Below, piece by piece: positions 20,855 through 32,271 of a DNA stretch of 64,000 bases. Source of the stretch: Buxus sempervirens (taxonomy: Eukaryota; Streptophyta; Magnoliopsida; Buxales; Buxaceae); the NCBI GenBank assembly GCA_947561395.2, contig OX387184.1:17464205-17528204 (forward strand). The letters run 5' to 3'. Each line of letters starts with the position of its first letter. Positions within the stretch are counted from its first letter, which is position 1. Position numbers and translations under genes: made by a program. Under the pieces are notes generated by a model that saw only the letters and a list, made by a program, of their open reading frames with translations, did no database searches and was not told where the DNA came from.

Positions 20855-23204
20855 TCATGACACGTTATGTGATGATGGAGGTGGAGGAATGTGCACCTCC
20901 TTGATCCCTTCTAACATCAGGATCACGTACTTGATAGAAGGACGAAGAGCTGGTTCATCCTGAATACACCATAATCCAACCTTAACCATTTTCTCCAGTG
21001 TGTTCTTGTCTACTTCTTCTCCATACACAAGCCTATCCAACTGTCTCGCCACAAAGCATTTATACACCCAGGAAGAAAGAACAATTTCATCGGGATTTGA
21101 TGTATTGACCTCAAGGTTCCTTCTGCAGCATACAATCTCCAATAGCACCACCCCCAAGCTATAGATGTCAGCCTTCACTGATATTGGGGTATTTTTCTGC
21201 CATTCTGGTGCTAAGTACCCTCTAGTTCCTCTAACCCCGGTGAAGGTTCTGGTCTGATCTGGCATCAGTAGTTTTGACAACCCGAAATCAGAAATCTTGG
21301 CTGTCCAAAAATCATCCATTAATATGTTTTGAGGCTTTATATCGCAGTGGAAGATGGGGTTGTCGCACTCTTCATGAAGATAATGGATTCCTCTAGCTAT
21401 GTCAAGTGCAATTCTCACTCTTTCATCCCAGTGGGGGCGTCTTTCGGACCTGAAAAGAAGGTCTGCGAGTGAGCCATTGCTCATATACTCGTAAACCAAA
21501 ACCCTCTTGGAGTTCTCCATGCAGTAGCCGAGCAATCGAACCAAGTTCCGGTGATGAGTTCTTCCTATGGCTTTCATCTCAGCCCGAAACTCCCTTTCTC
21601 CTTCTTCCACTACTTTCTCTAGCCTCTTTACTGCAACGGTTTTGTTACCTTTGGATAAAATCCCTTTATAAACTGCTCCAAAAGATCCTCTACCCAGCTC
21701 TTCACTGAAATTTTTGGTTGCTTTACGGAGGTCACTGTAAGAGAACAAACACAAGGTGACCTCACTCAGACCCAGATGCCCACTTTCTGACAGTCTTCTG
21801 TACCTCATTGCTTGATGCTTGCAGATGTAGAAACCAGAGATTACAATTCCAGCACATGAAATTGTGACAAGGCCTATACTTACAAGAAGAGTTCGAACCC
21901 ATGATTTCTTGCTTTCAATTTCGAGTTGTGGTGGGGGCTTCTTCAGCAGGGCAGCCGGCTGTGGGGTGAGTGACTTCACCAAGGGAATGTCAGGGTCTTC
22001 AGAAGGATCTACCCTTCTGATATGTCTCAGTGGAAAGCTATGTTTCATGCAATTCCCACTCCGAAACAGAGCTGCCCCGCAGTTACAATCTTCCAAACAA
22101 GAGTAGCTGCAATCATCTTTGGACATTGAAGATTGGTAATAAGGAATGTCTTCCCAATTCAAAGGACCCAAAGGTGTGATGTTGTAGTATAGTGCCCTGC
22201 TCCCTTCCTTGTTCTCAATACATTTTTCTTGGGTGAAGTCGTTGACGCAGCCAAGGGACTCGCGATCTTGGTCAATGAAATTGAATCCAGGAAGGCACTG
22301 GCAGACTTGTTTCTGGTCATTGTACGTGCAGTAACTGTTGAAGCCGCAGATGCCCTTTACCTTACACTTATCCTTGGGCTCAAACCACAAAATTGACGTC
22401 GTGTAGCTGTTATTGGTGTTGCACGGTAGACGCTCATCTCGTTCTTGGAAGATGACACATTGACACGTAGTACAAATCTCTTACAATGGAAGCATTAGCG
22501 TGGCGAATGACCAGCCCACCATTACTATCATTAAGAAACAATTCTAATTCTTGCCCGCCCACAGTGTTGGAAGCCCAGTAAGCATCTATCGACACATTTG
22601 GTTTGTTCACAGGGTAGAGGACAAGGTTGCCATCAATCTGCATCAAGAGGCGAAACAGTCCTGTTGAGGGAGTGGTTTCCGATAGATTAGAAACCAATCC
22701 ATGGCTCGGCAGCAGCGTCTGACCGCCCAGTATGGTATCAGTTGGGTAATCAAAGCTTCTCCAGATGATATTATGGCCACCGTCGTAGAGCACAAGATTT
22801 CCAGAATCAAGCATTGACGCAGAGGACGCGATGCTTTGTCCATTGGCGACGCGCTTTTTCGTGCCTTGTTCGTCTATAACAAGAAGCTGACCATCCAATG
22901 TTAGATTCAGGGTAGCATTAGAGGTGACCGGCGGGTCATCTCGATATGCCGTCCACACAACCGTTCTGCTCTCAGGATTCCCCGCAATCCAAATTCCAAC
23001 CTTGAAGCCATCACCTACTGGGTAGAACCCAAATCTGAATCGGCCAGAAGGCGATTGCCATGAAGTTGAATGAATATTCGGGGAAAGTGAAGACCCGGGG
23101 GTTATCAAAACGGACTGATCGTCGGCAGCTGTTGCAACTTTAGTTAAAATACATGATATTACTATTAGTAATACCAGAACAATAGAAGACTCTGTGGACG
23201 CCAT
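20855..23204 (-). pseudogene. G-type lectin S-receptor-like Ser/Thr kinase (LecRK), minus-strand gene with a broken hinge
   Basis: Plasma-membrane receptor kinase type. Start at 23204: signal peptide (ASTESSIVLVLLIVISCILT), then B-lectin domain (SPSGRFRFGFYPVGDGFKVG; TVVWTAYRDDPP). The frame breaks near 22480; another frame carries KNEMSVYRAT, then about 40 bp are missing before the EGF-like part (CKVKGICGFNSYCTYNDQKQ). From about 22390 the frame is open: PAN-like Cys cluster (DDCSYSCLEDCNCGAALF), membrane span (LVSIGLVTISCAGIVISGFY), kinase with glycine loop GRGSFGAVYKG, VAVKRLEK, HCDIKPQNIL, DFGLSK and GTRGYLAPEW. HCD instead of HRD marks a non-RD kinase. The gene is intronless. One frameshift plus a small deletion disrupt the extracellular part; an assembly error is the alternative. 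Upstream lies a leader array and the divergent sister gene. Confidence 0.88.
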
Positions 23205-23856
23205 GAGAGAGCTGCTCGTTTGTCTTTCATGGACAAATTTTTAAGGTCCCTTAATTGATCTCACTTGTTTGCCTTCTAAAGCGCGTAAAGAATCTAGAGA
23301 TACATTGCATAAGGCATGATTGGGGATTGGGATCACCTACTGTACGGTATCTAACCCGATTGGGGACTACTCACACAATTTTTCTAAAGTTGCATTTACG
23401 GCAACTTTATTGTCTTTTTGACTTCGAAGTGGTTCTTATAACCGTTACCCAAAGAAAAAAGAAGTGGTTCTTATAACGGGGAAAGGAAGACGTCGGTGGA
23501 GACAACCTACCCTGGATTGTCAAGACTTGTCAGCCAGTCAACATAGAAACTTCTCTGCTCCTACAAGTTTTCCACACGCCAATGGAGTTCTAATAGAATT
23601 CTGAGTTGTGGGGTCTATCTAACTTGATCATATCTTCTATTGGGACCGAGTCCTTTGAACGAAACGGAACCCAACCTTGCTCTTCCAGTATCATGGGTGC
23701 TTTATCTGTAACCCTGGATTGTCAAGGCCGTCAGTCAACATAGAAACTTCTCTGCTCCTACGAGCTCTCCATACGGCAATGGACTTCTAATAGGATTCTG
23801 AGCTGTGGGGTCTATCTAACTTGATCGTTTCTTCTATTGGAACGGAATCCTTTGAA

Positions 23857-23972
23857 CAAATCTGCTGGTCCTACGGTGACACACATAGGTGCATGAAGCC
23901 TATGTGTACACAATCTCTATCGTTGGACCAACAAATGCTCCTGCGTAAAGGACCAGCCGATATGGTCTCGAA
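23857..23972. mobile_element. Short insertion with hairpin in leader copy 2; related sequence in copy 3
   Basis: The sequence CTACGGTGACACACATAGG, TGCATGAAG, CCTATGTGTACACAA forms a hairpin and breaks the leader between CCTTTGAAC and CGAACCCAACC. A longer form with a partial tandem duplication is in copy 3 (about 24209-24402). It may be a MITE shared by two leader copies before or during their duplication. I could not define target duplications. Confidence 0.5.
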
Positions 23973-24437
23973 CCCAACCTTGCTCTTCCAGTGTCATAGC
24001 TGCTTCATCTCTAACCCTGGATTGTCAAGACTTGTCAGTCAGTCAACATAGAAACTTTCTCTTTTGTCAGTCAGTCAGCATAGAAACTTCTCTACTCCTG
24101 CAAGTTTTCTACACTGCAATGGACTTCTAATAGGATTCTGAGTTGTGGGGTCTATCTAACTTGATCGTGTCTTCTATGGGGACGGAATCCTTTGAACGAA
24201 ACGGAACCCAACGACTTCAAGTCTGTTAGAGCCCTTAGCCGGAAGATCTGCTAGTCCTACGGTGACACACATAGGTGCCCTAAGCTGGAAGATCTGCTAC
24301 TCCTACGGTGACACACATAGGTGCATGAAGCCTATGTGTACACAACTTCCACCGTTGGACCAGCAGATGCTCCAGCGTGAGGGACAAGCCGATATGGCCT
24401 CAAACCCAACCTTGCTCTTCCAGTGTCATGGCTGCTT

Positions 24438-24567
24438 TATCTGTAGGACTCACATCCCCTACATCATTTGCTGTATACACCCCTTCACATTCAGTGGGGG
24501 GTTCACCATGGAATGATATCCTCTACGGTTAAGCCCGTAAACGTAGAGGATCTCATTCCTATCTGTA
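24438..24567. mobile_element. hAT-like MITE (114 bp) with TATCTGTA duplication
   Basis: The element is 24446-24559. Its left end GGACTCACATCCCCTAC and the complement of its right end GGAATGAGATCCTCTAC agree at 13 of 17. TATCTGTA flanks both sides (24438-24445 and 24560-24567). It interrupts the leader module right after the start codon (GCTGCTTTATCTGTA|ACC). Its right half resembles the MITE at 13079-13267 (GTAGAGGAT, ACGGGCT). Confidence 0.8.
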
Positions 24568-24955
24568 ACCTGGATTGTCAGGACTTATCAGTCAGTCAAC
24601 ATAAAAACTTCTCTGATCCTACAAGTTTTCCACACGGCAATGGACTTCTAATAGGATTCTGAGTTGTGGGGTCTATCTAACATGATCATATCTTCAATTG
24701 GGACGGAGTCCTTTGAACGAAACGGAACCCAACCTTGCTCTCCCAGTGCATGGCTGCTTTATTTGTAAACCTGGATTGTCAAGACTTGTCAGTCAACATA
24801 GAAACTTCTCTGCTCCTACAAGTTTTCCACACCGCAATGGACTTCTAATAGGATTCTGAGTTGTGGGTTCTATTCTATGATTTCTATCTAACTTGATCAT
24901 TATCTTTTATTGGGGCGGAGTCCTTAACGAAGCAGAACCTTGCTCTTCCATTGTC

Positions 24956-27297
24956 ATGGCTGCTTTATTTGTAATGGTTTCAGTATTTCTTTTGTCATTC
25001 TCTGTGAATAAGGGAGCAGGTTCTCAAGAGATAAGACTGGGCTCTTCACTCTCCCCTATCACTCCTCCCACTTCATGGCCGTCGCCTTCTGGTCTTTTCA
25101 AATTTGGATTCTACCGGCAAGGAGATGGCTTCGCCGTCGGAGTTTGGTTGGTGGGTAATCCCAGAAATACGATCGTTTGGACTGCAAATCGAGATGACCC
25201 ACCGGTCCCCTCAAATTCTACACTGCACCTAACCGACAATGGTAAACTTCTTCTGAAGCGTGAGCCAGGTCAGGAGAAGCTCATCGCCAATATTTCCATC
25301 CTTGCATCCTCAGCTTCAATGCTAGACTCCGGCAACTTAGTGCTGAATGACAGTAATAGTACCATTATCTGGTCGACTTTCAGCAATCCAACTGACACTA
25401 TACTAGGAGGCCAAAATATATCATCAGGGAATTCACTTGTTTCCAGTGAATCAAACACAAGCCACCGGACAGGACGGTTTTGTCTCAATCTTCAGACCGA
25501 CGGGAATCTTGTGGCGTACCCATTATACTCTCCCACGCAACCCACTGACGCTTACTGGTCAACCAATACATATAGTGAAAGCTATGCTATCCAGTACTTG
25601 AATCTCAAAGAAAGCGGATTTCTATGCCTCCAGAATTCTTCAGGTTTTGACAGACTTGTTTTGGCCAACACGGGCGATTATGGCAGTAAAACCGAAAGAA
25701 ACAACAAGACGATTATTTACCGTGCAACACTTGATGTGGATGGGATTTTCCGGTTATATTCTCATGGATTAGACGGCAATGGTAGCTCTACTTCCATGTC
25801 CATTGAGTGGTCGGCACTGCGAGACCCATGTGACGTGCGTGGCATCTGCGGCGTCAACAGCTTCTGCACTCTGAAGGGAACCGATCCTCAATGCATTTGT
25901 TTCCCTGGTTTTGATTTCATCGATCAAAATCAGAAGTTTCGAGGGTGTTACACAACCGTCCCATACAAAAACTGTGTCCCTGTCAATGAAGAAATGGCTA
26001 TCCTTCCGGAAATTACGAGCAGAGAGAATATGGAATGGGGAGACTCTCCTTACTTCATAGAACCAATGAAGAAAGAAAATTGCAATAAGTCTTGCTTAAA
26101 TGACTGTTACTGTGGTGCGGCATTGCATGCAAAAGGAAGTTGCTCAAAATTTAAGCTTCCACTCAGATACGGAAGACAAAAATACGAGCCGGCTCCCATG
26201 GCTTTCTTCAAGACTTTCAGGTCCACCTCCGAAGCCAATAATCGTCAAAAAAAAGCAGGAAAAAGTTGTTTATAAGTTTGGAATCATTTGCATCTTCATG
26301 TGTTGCCATTGCAATCCTATGTTTCTATCTTTACAGATACGAAGTTCAGAAGTACACGAGGCTGTCCGGTAATTTAAATCAGTCGGAGTTGGCTGAAGAG
26401 GTTACGCTGCGAACGTTTTCTTACGAAGAGCTCGAGAAAGTAACAGAAGGCTTCAAGGAAGAGCTGGGTTCGGGTTCTACTGGAGCAGTTTATAAAGGAG
26501 CTTTGTTTGAAGATAATAAAATTGTTGCTGTAAAGAGGCTAGACAAAGTCGTGGGAGGAGGAGAAAGGGAGTTTCGAGCGGAAATGAGCACAGTAGGCAG
26601 GACCCATCACAGGAACTTGGTTAGATTGCTAGGTTTCTGTGTAGAGAGCTCTAGGAGGCTTCTTGTTTATGAGTACATGAGAAATGGTTCGCTTGCAGAT
26701 CTTTTATTCAAGGCTGAAAGAACCCCACTTTGGACAGAAAGAATGAAAATTGCACTAGATGTAGCCAGAGGGGTTCTCTATCTACACGAAGAGTGCGAGA
26801 CGACAATCATTCACTGCGACATTAAGCCTCAAAACATATTGATGGATGACTCTTGGACTGCCAAGATTTCCGACTTCGGACTGGCAAAGCTTTTGATGCC
26901 CTATCAAACAAGAACCTTTACCAGGGTCCGAGGAACTAGAGGCTACTTGGCGCCGGAATGGCAGAAGAACGATCCCATAACGGTGAAGGCTGATGTTTAC
27001 AGCTTTGGGATTGTGTTGCTGGAGATTATATGTTGTAGAAGCAATATGGAGATTGATGTATCAACAGCAGATGAAATAATTCTTTCGTCTTGGGTTTATA
27101 ACTGTTTCGTAGCAGGAGAGTTGGGAAAACTCGTTGGCGATGAAGAAGTGGAGCAGAAGACTCTGGAAAGGATGGTTAAGTTGAGCCTGTGGTGTATTCA
27201 AGAAGAACCAGCTCTGCGTCCTTGTATGAAGGATGTAATCCTGATTGTAGAAGGGATTAATGTGGATGTACCAAACCCTCCGTGTCCAATACTCTGA
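24956..27297 (+). pseudogene. G-type lectin S-receptor-like Ser/Thr kinase (LecRK), plus-strand gene with frameshifts before the membrane span
   Basis: I choose the ATG at 24956 because a signal peptide starts there (MAALFVMVSVFLLSFSVNKG), not the upstream in-frame codon at 24893. Order: B-lectin (SPSGLFKFGFYRQGDGFAVG; TIVWTANRDDPP), EGF-like part (CDVRGICGVNSFCTLKGTDP), PAN-like part (CNKSCLNDCYCGAAL), then a double frame change at 26210-26270, one of them in an A8 run. After it come the membrane span (SCVAIAILCFYLY) and kinase: GSGSTGAVYKG, VAVKRLDK, HCDIKPQNIL (non-RD), DFGLAKLL, GTRGYLAPEW, ending at 27297. Both the lectin and the kinase halves are otherwise complete and intronless. Two indels in 60 bp make this a pseudogene unless the A8 run is an assembly error. 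Confidence 0.85.
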
Positions 27298-29016
27298 ATA
27301 TATAGTTTCATTATAGCTCTGTCTGTTTCATCCGAAAATATTTCCAAGAAAAAGTTTTCCTTCTGTATTTTTTCGATGTAACATAGAAAATGTTTTAGAA
27401 TTTTATTCTTTTTCTTTTCTTATACAAATGCAACTAAAAACACCTCTCCTCGGAACTGAAGTAGCTTGAGCACTTATTTTCCATGCGAATTTTAAATCCT
27501 TCGCTTCCATAGAGTTTCTACTCTCTTCTAAAAACAACTCTTATCTAGCTCCAGCAAGTTGGATATGCAATGGATAATGGTATTATCATCCACGATACAT
27601 ATAAGTTGGATGGCATATTCAAACCCCGCACTGTTGTTATTTGTTAAAAGGTGGTGGTAGCATAAGAACCTTCAAAGTGAATCAATACAAGTAAAAAAAA
27701 AAAATGACCAACTAATTACATGTGGATTCTTCTCAACAAAAGAGATAGTCTTTATCAGAGTAACACTAATAAACTGCAAACAATCTGTATCATTCATTGG
27801 ATAGAGAGCACCTAATAGCATATTGACAGACAAAATATCATGTGAATCACAACTGTACAAGGATGTTAAAAAAGATAAGAACCAACCATTCTAAGCAAAA
27901 GAAATAAGTCTCAATGCATATAAGAGCATGAAATCTCTAAAATCCATGACTGATACATATTCAGACTATAGTCAACCAAATGTAAATATAAAAAACAAGA
28001 AGTATTTAAAATATTATAAAAAGAAATAAGTCAAGACGTATATAAACCAAAACCTAGTCTAAACTAGCACTAGCTTCATTCACCTTAAAATCTGAGGATG
28101 CAAAGGGGTTCAACAGTCACACCCCTGATATAAATTGTTATCCTTGAGTAAGTAGCAAACAACTGAGAGGTGAATAACCCATAACTCAAATTTTTTGAAT
28201 GTTATAAGAGTAGATGACATGAAGAAGCAAGGGGAATAAAAGTAGTATATGTTTATAACAGTGGGCATCTCACCTTAACTAAGATTTTGAATTGATTAGA
28301 ACATTAGATCAAACGAGCTGTATTGTTCAATCTGTGTACTCAAATTTGTTAGAAACCCAGATGTCAATTCAGGTTATGGATAGTTAATAATGATTTTGAA
28401 TATATACGGAGCTTTTGAATGCAATAAAGAAATTGTGGCTAGAGAATATCTGACGTCCTCTTGTCCACATGATGCCATGTGATCTACATCTCCCAAACCT
28501 CAACGCCATTGGCATTTTATAACAGTGGAATTTTGAAGATCGGACTAGTTATAATTAAAGAATTGAGAGAGATCTAGAGAAAGAGAGTTGGGTTAATCTT
28601 ACTTAGAAAGCCATTCTAGTGCATCCTATCAATCGGAAATAGATAAAAACATGGCAAGAGAAATTGATAAACTGTTGGCACCAATCTCCATAACCAAATT
28701 CAATATATTGGAATGATAACAAAGACCACTGATCAATCATCCCAATCAATTATCAAACACTTCAATTACCTAACACCCAGAAGAAGCAATGATCTCCTAA
28801 TCATAGCAGCAGCAAAGATTACAAAGCTATCATTACCCATCAAGGAAAAAAAAGGAAACACTGAATCAAAGAAGGAATTCGTAAACCCAACAGAAAATTA
28901 AAAAATAATAATAATAAGAAAAGAAGGAAACTTTAAATGGAGATCAGACCTCCTTCTCACCAAATTGCAGCAATAGTTCTTCGTAGGATATTTTCCATAA
29001 AGCCTCAGAAACCTAG
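27298..29016. other. Intergenic, nothing supported
   Basis: AT-rich sequence with short open frames only. No splice-linked exons, terminal repeats or tandem repeats that I can define. Confidence 0.5.
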
Positions 29017-29940
29017 TGTAGACACCCCAAATTGGACTACAATATGAGAAAATAAATGAAAATGTGTTTAAATCACTTTAATTGAGTTTTGACACATGTC
29101 AGAACTTCAAAATTAGCCACACATGAGGAGTCGCCACCATTCAATTTTAGGTGTGAATGGACACCAAAATAATCAAATAAAATACAAAATGGCCAAACTA
29201 GAGTAAAAATAACTCTACTTTAAAATAAAAAATAACAAATAACAAAAGAAACTAGAGATAGATAAGGGGATTAGGTTATGAATAGGGAAAGGTATTAGGC
29301 ACCCATATTCATCCACACAAGGTGGTTGCCAAGTATTGTTCATGCTTTGAAAAAGGCTTGCTAAAATCCAAATTAAAATAGAGAAAAAGAATAAATAAAA
29401 ATGTATGGCTTTTTCTGTATGAATGGCCCAATTAATTCTGGACCCTTCATATAAATATGCCATCTCTAGGGTTTCATGATTGAATAAAATCAAGATAAAG
29501 AAAACAAACCTAAAGTAAAAAAACATCAAAAAGACTAGATTTAAGTTAAATCTTTGAAATAAAAATTAAAATCAAGATATTAAGGAATTAAACCTGAACA
29601 ATCTAGGGTACAAATCTGTCATTAATTGAGAGATCTAAACCAAATACACCCATGTTGATGAAAAAACATCAAAAAGGGAGAGTTTAGACCATAGGATCTT
29701 CTCTAAAAAATAAAATAACTCAAAAATCACTTCATGATGTTGAAGAATGAATCCAAACCATCTAGAGCACAGATCTGATCCAGATTTCTCATTGGTTGAG
29801 AGATATAAACCAGATTCACCCATGTTGATGAAAAACATCAAAAAGAGAGAGTTTAGACCATATGATCTTCTCTCAAAAATTAAAATAACTCAATAATCAT
29901 CTCATGATGTTGAAGAATGAATCTGAACCATCTAGGGTAC
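29017..29940 (-). mobile_element. Inverted piece of LTR 3' half adjoining the gypsy 5' LTR
   Basis: From about 29125 the minus strand matches the 3' part of the 29942-32250 LTR and of the 55023 element: GAATGGTGGCGACTCC, then upstream GGTGCCTAATACC, CTATTCATAACCTAATCCCC. At 29017 it begins TGTAGACACCCCAAATTG, identical to the start of the neighbouring LTR at 29942. So two copies of the LTR start bracket a reversed LTR end. Confidence 0.65.
29594..29935. repeat. Tandem duplication, ~180-bp unit, two copies
   Basis: The pieces CACCCATGTTGATGAAAAA, GGGAGAGTTTAGACCATA, GATCTTCTCT and TGATGTTGAAGAATGAATC occur twice about 180 bp apart, both within the reversed LTR piece. A single related copy is in the LTR at about 56310-56460. 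Confidence 0.8.
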
Positions 29941-30032
29941 CTGTAGACACCCCAAATTGCATAAACAATCATAAAAAATCATTATCTCCTTGAAAACCAG
30001 CACAGATTTTGAAGAAAATAAGTTTTTTACCT

Positions 30033-30174
30033 GTATCCGGTTACTCAGACCGGATACAAGTACTCCTCTGTGTATCCGGTAGAACATACCGGATACAAGC
30101 GGTACTTAGTATATCCGGTATCATATACCGGATACCTTAAGGCCCTTGTGTATCCGGTCTGATATACCGGATAC
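30033..30174 (+). repeat. Four 25-nt hairpins at exactly 39-nt pitch (U3 region)
   Basis: Units start at 30033, 30072, 30111 and 30150, each of form GTATCCGGT-N7-ACCGGATAC (first base of the third differs). Spacers are 14 nt. Loops differ (TACTCAG, AGAACAT, ATCATAT, CTGATAT), so the inverted arms are conserved better than the loops. Confidence 0.95.
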
Positions 30175-30341
30175 ATAAGTTTTGCTCAATGTTAGGGTTT
30201 TCCGAGAGCTTTTCACTTTTACCATTATATCCCTCATTAAATGAGGGGAAATCTCGGAAATAGCCTTAGGGTTAAGGTTGGTGGGCTATAGACCTTAGGT
30301 TGTGTCTACCATTCTCACCAACCCTAACCCTAATCTTTGCC

Positions 30342-30349
30342 TATAAATA
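30342..30349 (+). promoter_or_regulatory. TATA box of the gypsy 5' LTR
   Basis: TATAAATA in GCCTATAAATAGGAGG, the context shared with the other LTRs. Confidence 0.75.
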
Positions 30350-32252
30350 GGAGGCTCCTCCTTAAGCAAAAAAACGAACTCTTGTTTTGAATTCTCGCAA
30401 AGAAGAACTCCAAGAGAAGAAGAAGATCGCTGCGGGAGTGCTTCCAGAATCCAGGTAAGCCTCAAACCTCTCTTTGATTTCTGTATTTACATTCCTAGAT
30501 CTAGATCTCTTCTTCTACCTTTCTGTAGAATAAAGCTTCTTTTTGTGTGTGGAAATCCTTCCCCGGCTCAAAGTATCTCAAGACTCCCCCTAGCCGTAAA
30601 ACGAGAAGGCGGGATCTAGGAGAAACGAGACTGGGGATTGACCTTAGTACTAGAACCTATGTAGCATAAGGCCTTTTGATTGATTGCAAACCGTTCCATA
30701 TTCAAAGTACCCTTGATTATCTTGAAGAACCGTGTTTAACGGGGAGAAAGAACAGAGGGAAACGATAATGGAACAGAACCCTAGGCTATTTTAGAACCTC
30801 ATTTTGATGAAGATATATGCATGCTATGTTGTTCTATTGATCTTGTATGTTTTTTCAAGCTTGCACATACATAGCACTTTTTTGGCGAATAGGCTCACAT
30901 TTGGGGATTTATTACATTCATTGTGATAAATCTCCAATAAATGGCCTCAATCAAATTCTGGAATGTTTTAAATGTTTTTCAAAGGTTTTGAATTCATCCC
31001 ACATGAATCTCACACACTTGATCACAGTTTTGAGTCGGTTTTACTCAAAAAGGGCCTAATTGGACAGCACCTGTACCCTTACTTCGGACGCTCATAACTT
31101 CATCGTCCGGATGAATTTTGGAGCGATTCCAAAACCATGGGAAAGGTGAGGCTGTCTAGTTTATGTCCACCAAATTTCATAAATTTCCATCTAACGGATT
31201 TTTGACACCTCTCTGTCGAAGTTAAGTGGACATTTCAGGTTCAAATACAGAACTTGTCACTTCGACGGAGTGCCATGTATTCTTTTTAAGTCCGATTCGA
31301 GTGATTTTTGTTTCTGAGTACTTATTTATGAGTCTATTTTCAAATCCAGTTGGTTTCATAATTTTTGGATTCCATTTGAATTATTGGTAGCCGATTTACT
31401 CAGAACTGCTCAATGGCATTTTCTGGGTAAATCTGTGATCTTCGGGGCCTGTTCGGGAGACCACCCAAGGCACATCCGAAGGGATTTTTGTATGAGACTA
31501 GTTTCTTTTGAAATATAGCCATACAGACTTCAATCACACCAAATTTCATGGATTTTTATGGAGTGGATTGTTCTATGCAATTTCCCAAAGTTGCCCACTT
31601 ATCACTTTTAAAAATCCCCAGCAGCAACTTCAAAGGAGCATAACTCCTAGGATTTTAATCGGAATGAAGTGAAATTTTGCATGAGGCTTTTATTTACTGT
31701 AATCTTTCAAATGGATTTAGTTTGGTTCAATTTAAAATTGTATTTGAATGATTTCAAGACAAATGTCTTTACTTTTCACTAAATTTTCCGGATTTGATTC
31801 AACTTGGTTTTTTGAGTAACTTGTGCTTTGATTTCCATCTTTTGAGATATTCCAGAAATGATATTGACATAAGAGAGGATCTAGAATCCATTTAGATCTT
31901 CATGTGAAAATATCATACATTGGTCCTTTTTCAAGGTTTTCTATGATTTTAGCAAGCTTTCTATTTTTGCATGAATATACACTTGGCAACCACTTTGTGT
32001 GGATGAATGGGGGTGCCTAACACCTTCCCCCGTTCATAATCTAATCCCCTTACCCATCTCTGGATTTGATTTTCAAGTAGGGTTATTTTTACCTTAGAAT
32101 TTGCCTTTTTTACACTTTTTAATATTTTTGAACTCTTTGGTGCCCATTCTCACCTCAAAATCATGAATGGTGGCGACTCTCCAACTTTTATTTCGAGCCC
32201 CGTGTGTTGACGGAGGGATGATCATTCTGGTGATTTTCCCATGTCTCACAAC

Positions 32253-32271
32253 TGGCGACTCTGCTGGGGAC
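32253..32271 (+). promoter_or_regulatory. Primer binding site of the gypsy element
   Basis: TGGCGACTCTGCTGGGGAC starts two bases after the LTR end. TGG start and position fit a tRNA 3'-end complement. Tat/Ogre elements often use a tRNA-Arg type site of this form, but I state the tRNA only as likely. Confidence 0.75.

Larger units (their letters stand above)
23524..24955 (+). repeat. Tandemly multiplied LecRK leader modules, five copies
   Basis: Units start at about 23524, 23718, 24003, 24573 and 24772. Each has CAACATAGAAACTTCTCTGC, TACAAGTTTTCCACAC, CAATGGACTTCTAATAG, GAGTTGTGGGGTCTATCTAA, CTTGATCATATCTTCTATTG, CCTTTGAACGAAACGGAACC and TTGCTCTTCCAGTGTCATGG followed by GCTGCTTTAT. Only the last runs into a coding region (24956). 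The first four stop about five codons after the ATG and restart with CTGGATTGTCA. The second has ATA in place of ATG. So the promoter, leader and start codon were duplicated, not the gene body. Confidence 0.85.
29942..32250 (+). mobile_element. 5' LTR of the Ty3/gypsy element (2.3 kb)
   Basis: Starts TGTAGACACCCCAAATTGC and ends CCCATGTCTCACA, followed by a primer binding site. It has a TATA box at 30342-30349 (GCCTATAAATAGGAGG) and, 110-310 bp before it, a four-hairpin cluster. The 3' part (TGAATGGGGGTGCCTAACAC, GGTGGCGACTCTCC) is shared with the elements at 29017 and 55023. The five bases left of it are GTACC; no 3' LTR with matching flank exists in the window. Confidence 0.85.

Noticed and set aside
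24893..24955. In-frame upstream start for the plus-strand LecRK
   Set aside because: The 21 extra codons come from leader DNA repeated in all modules; the signal peptide begins at the ATG at 24956.
30033..30174. CRISPR-like array
   Set aside because: Regular repeats and spacers, but units are palindromic with 14-nt spacers in a plant LTR; no cas genes, not a CRISPR.
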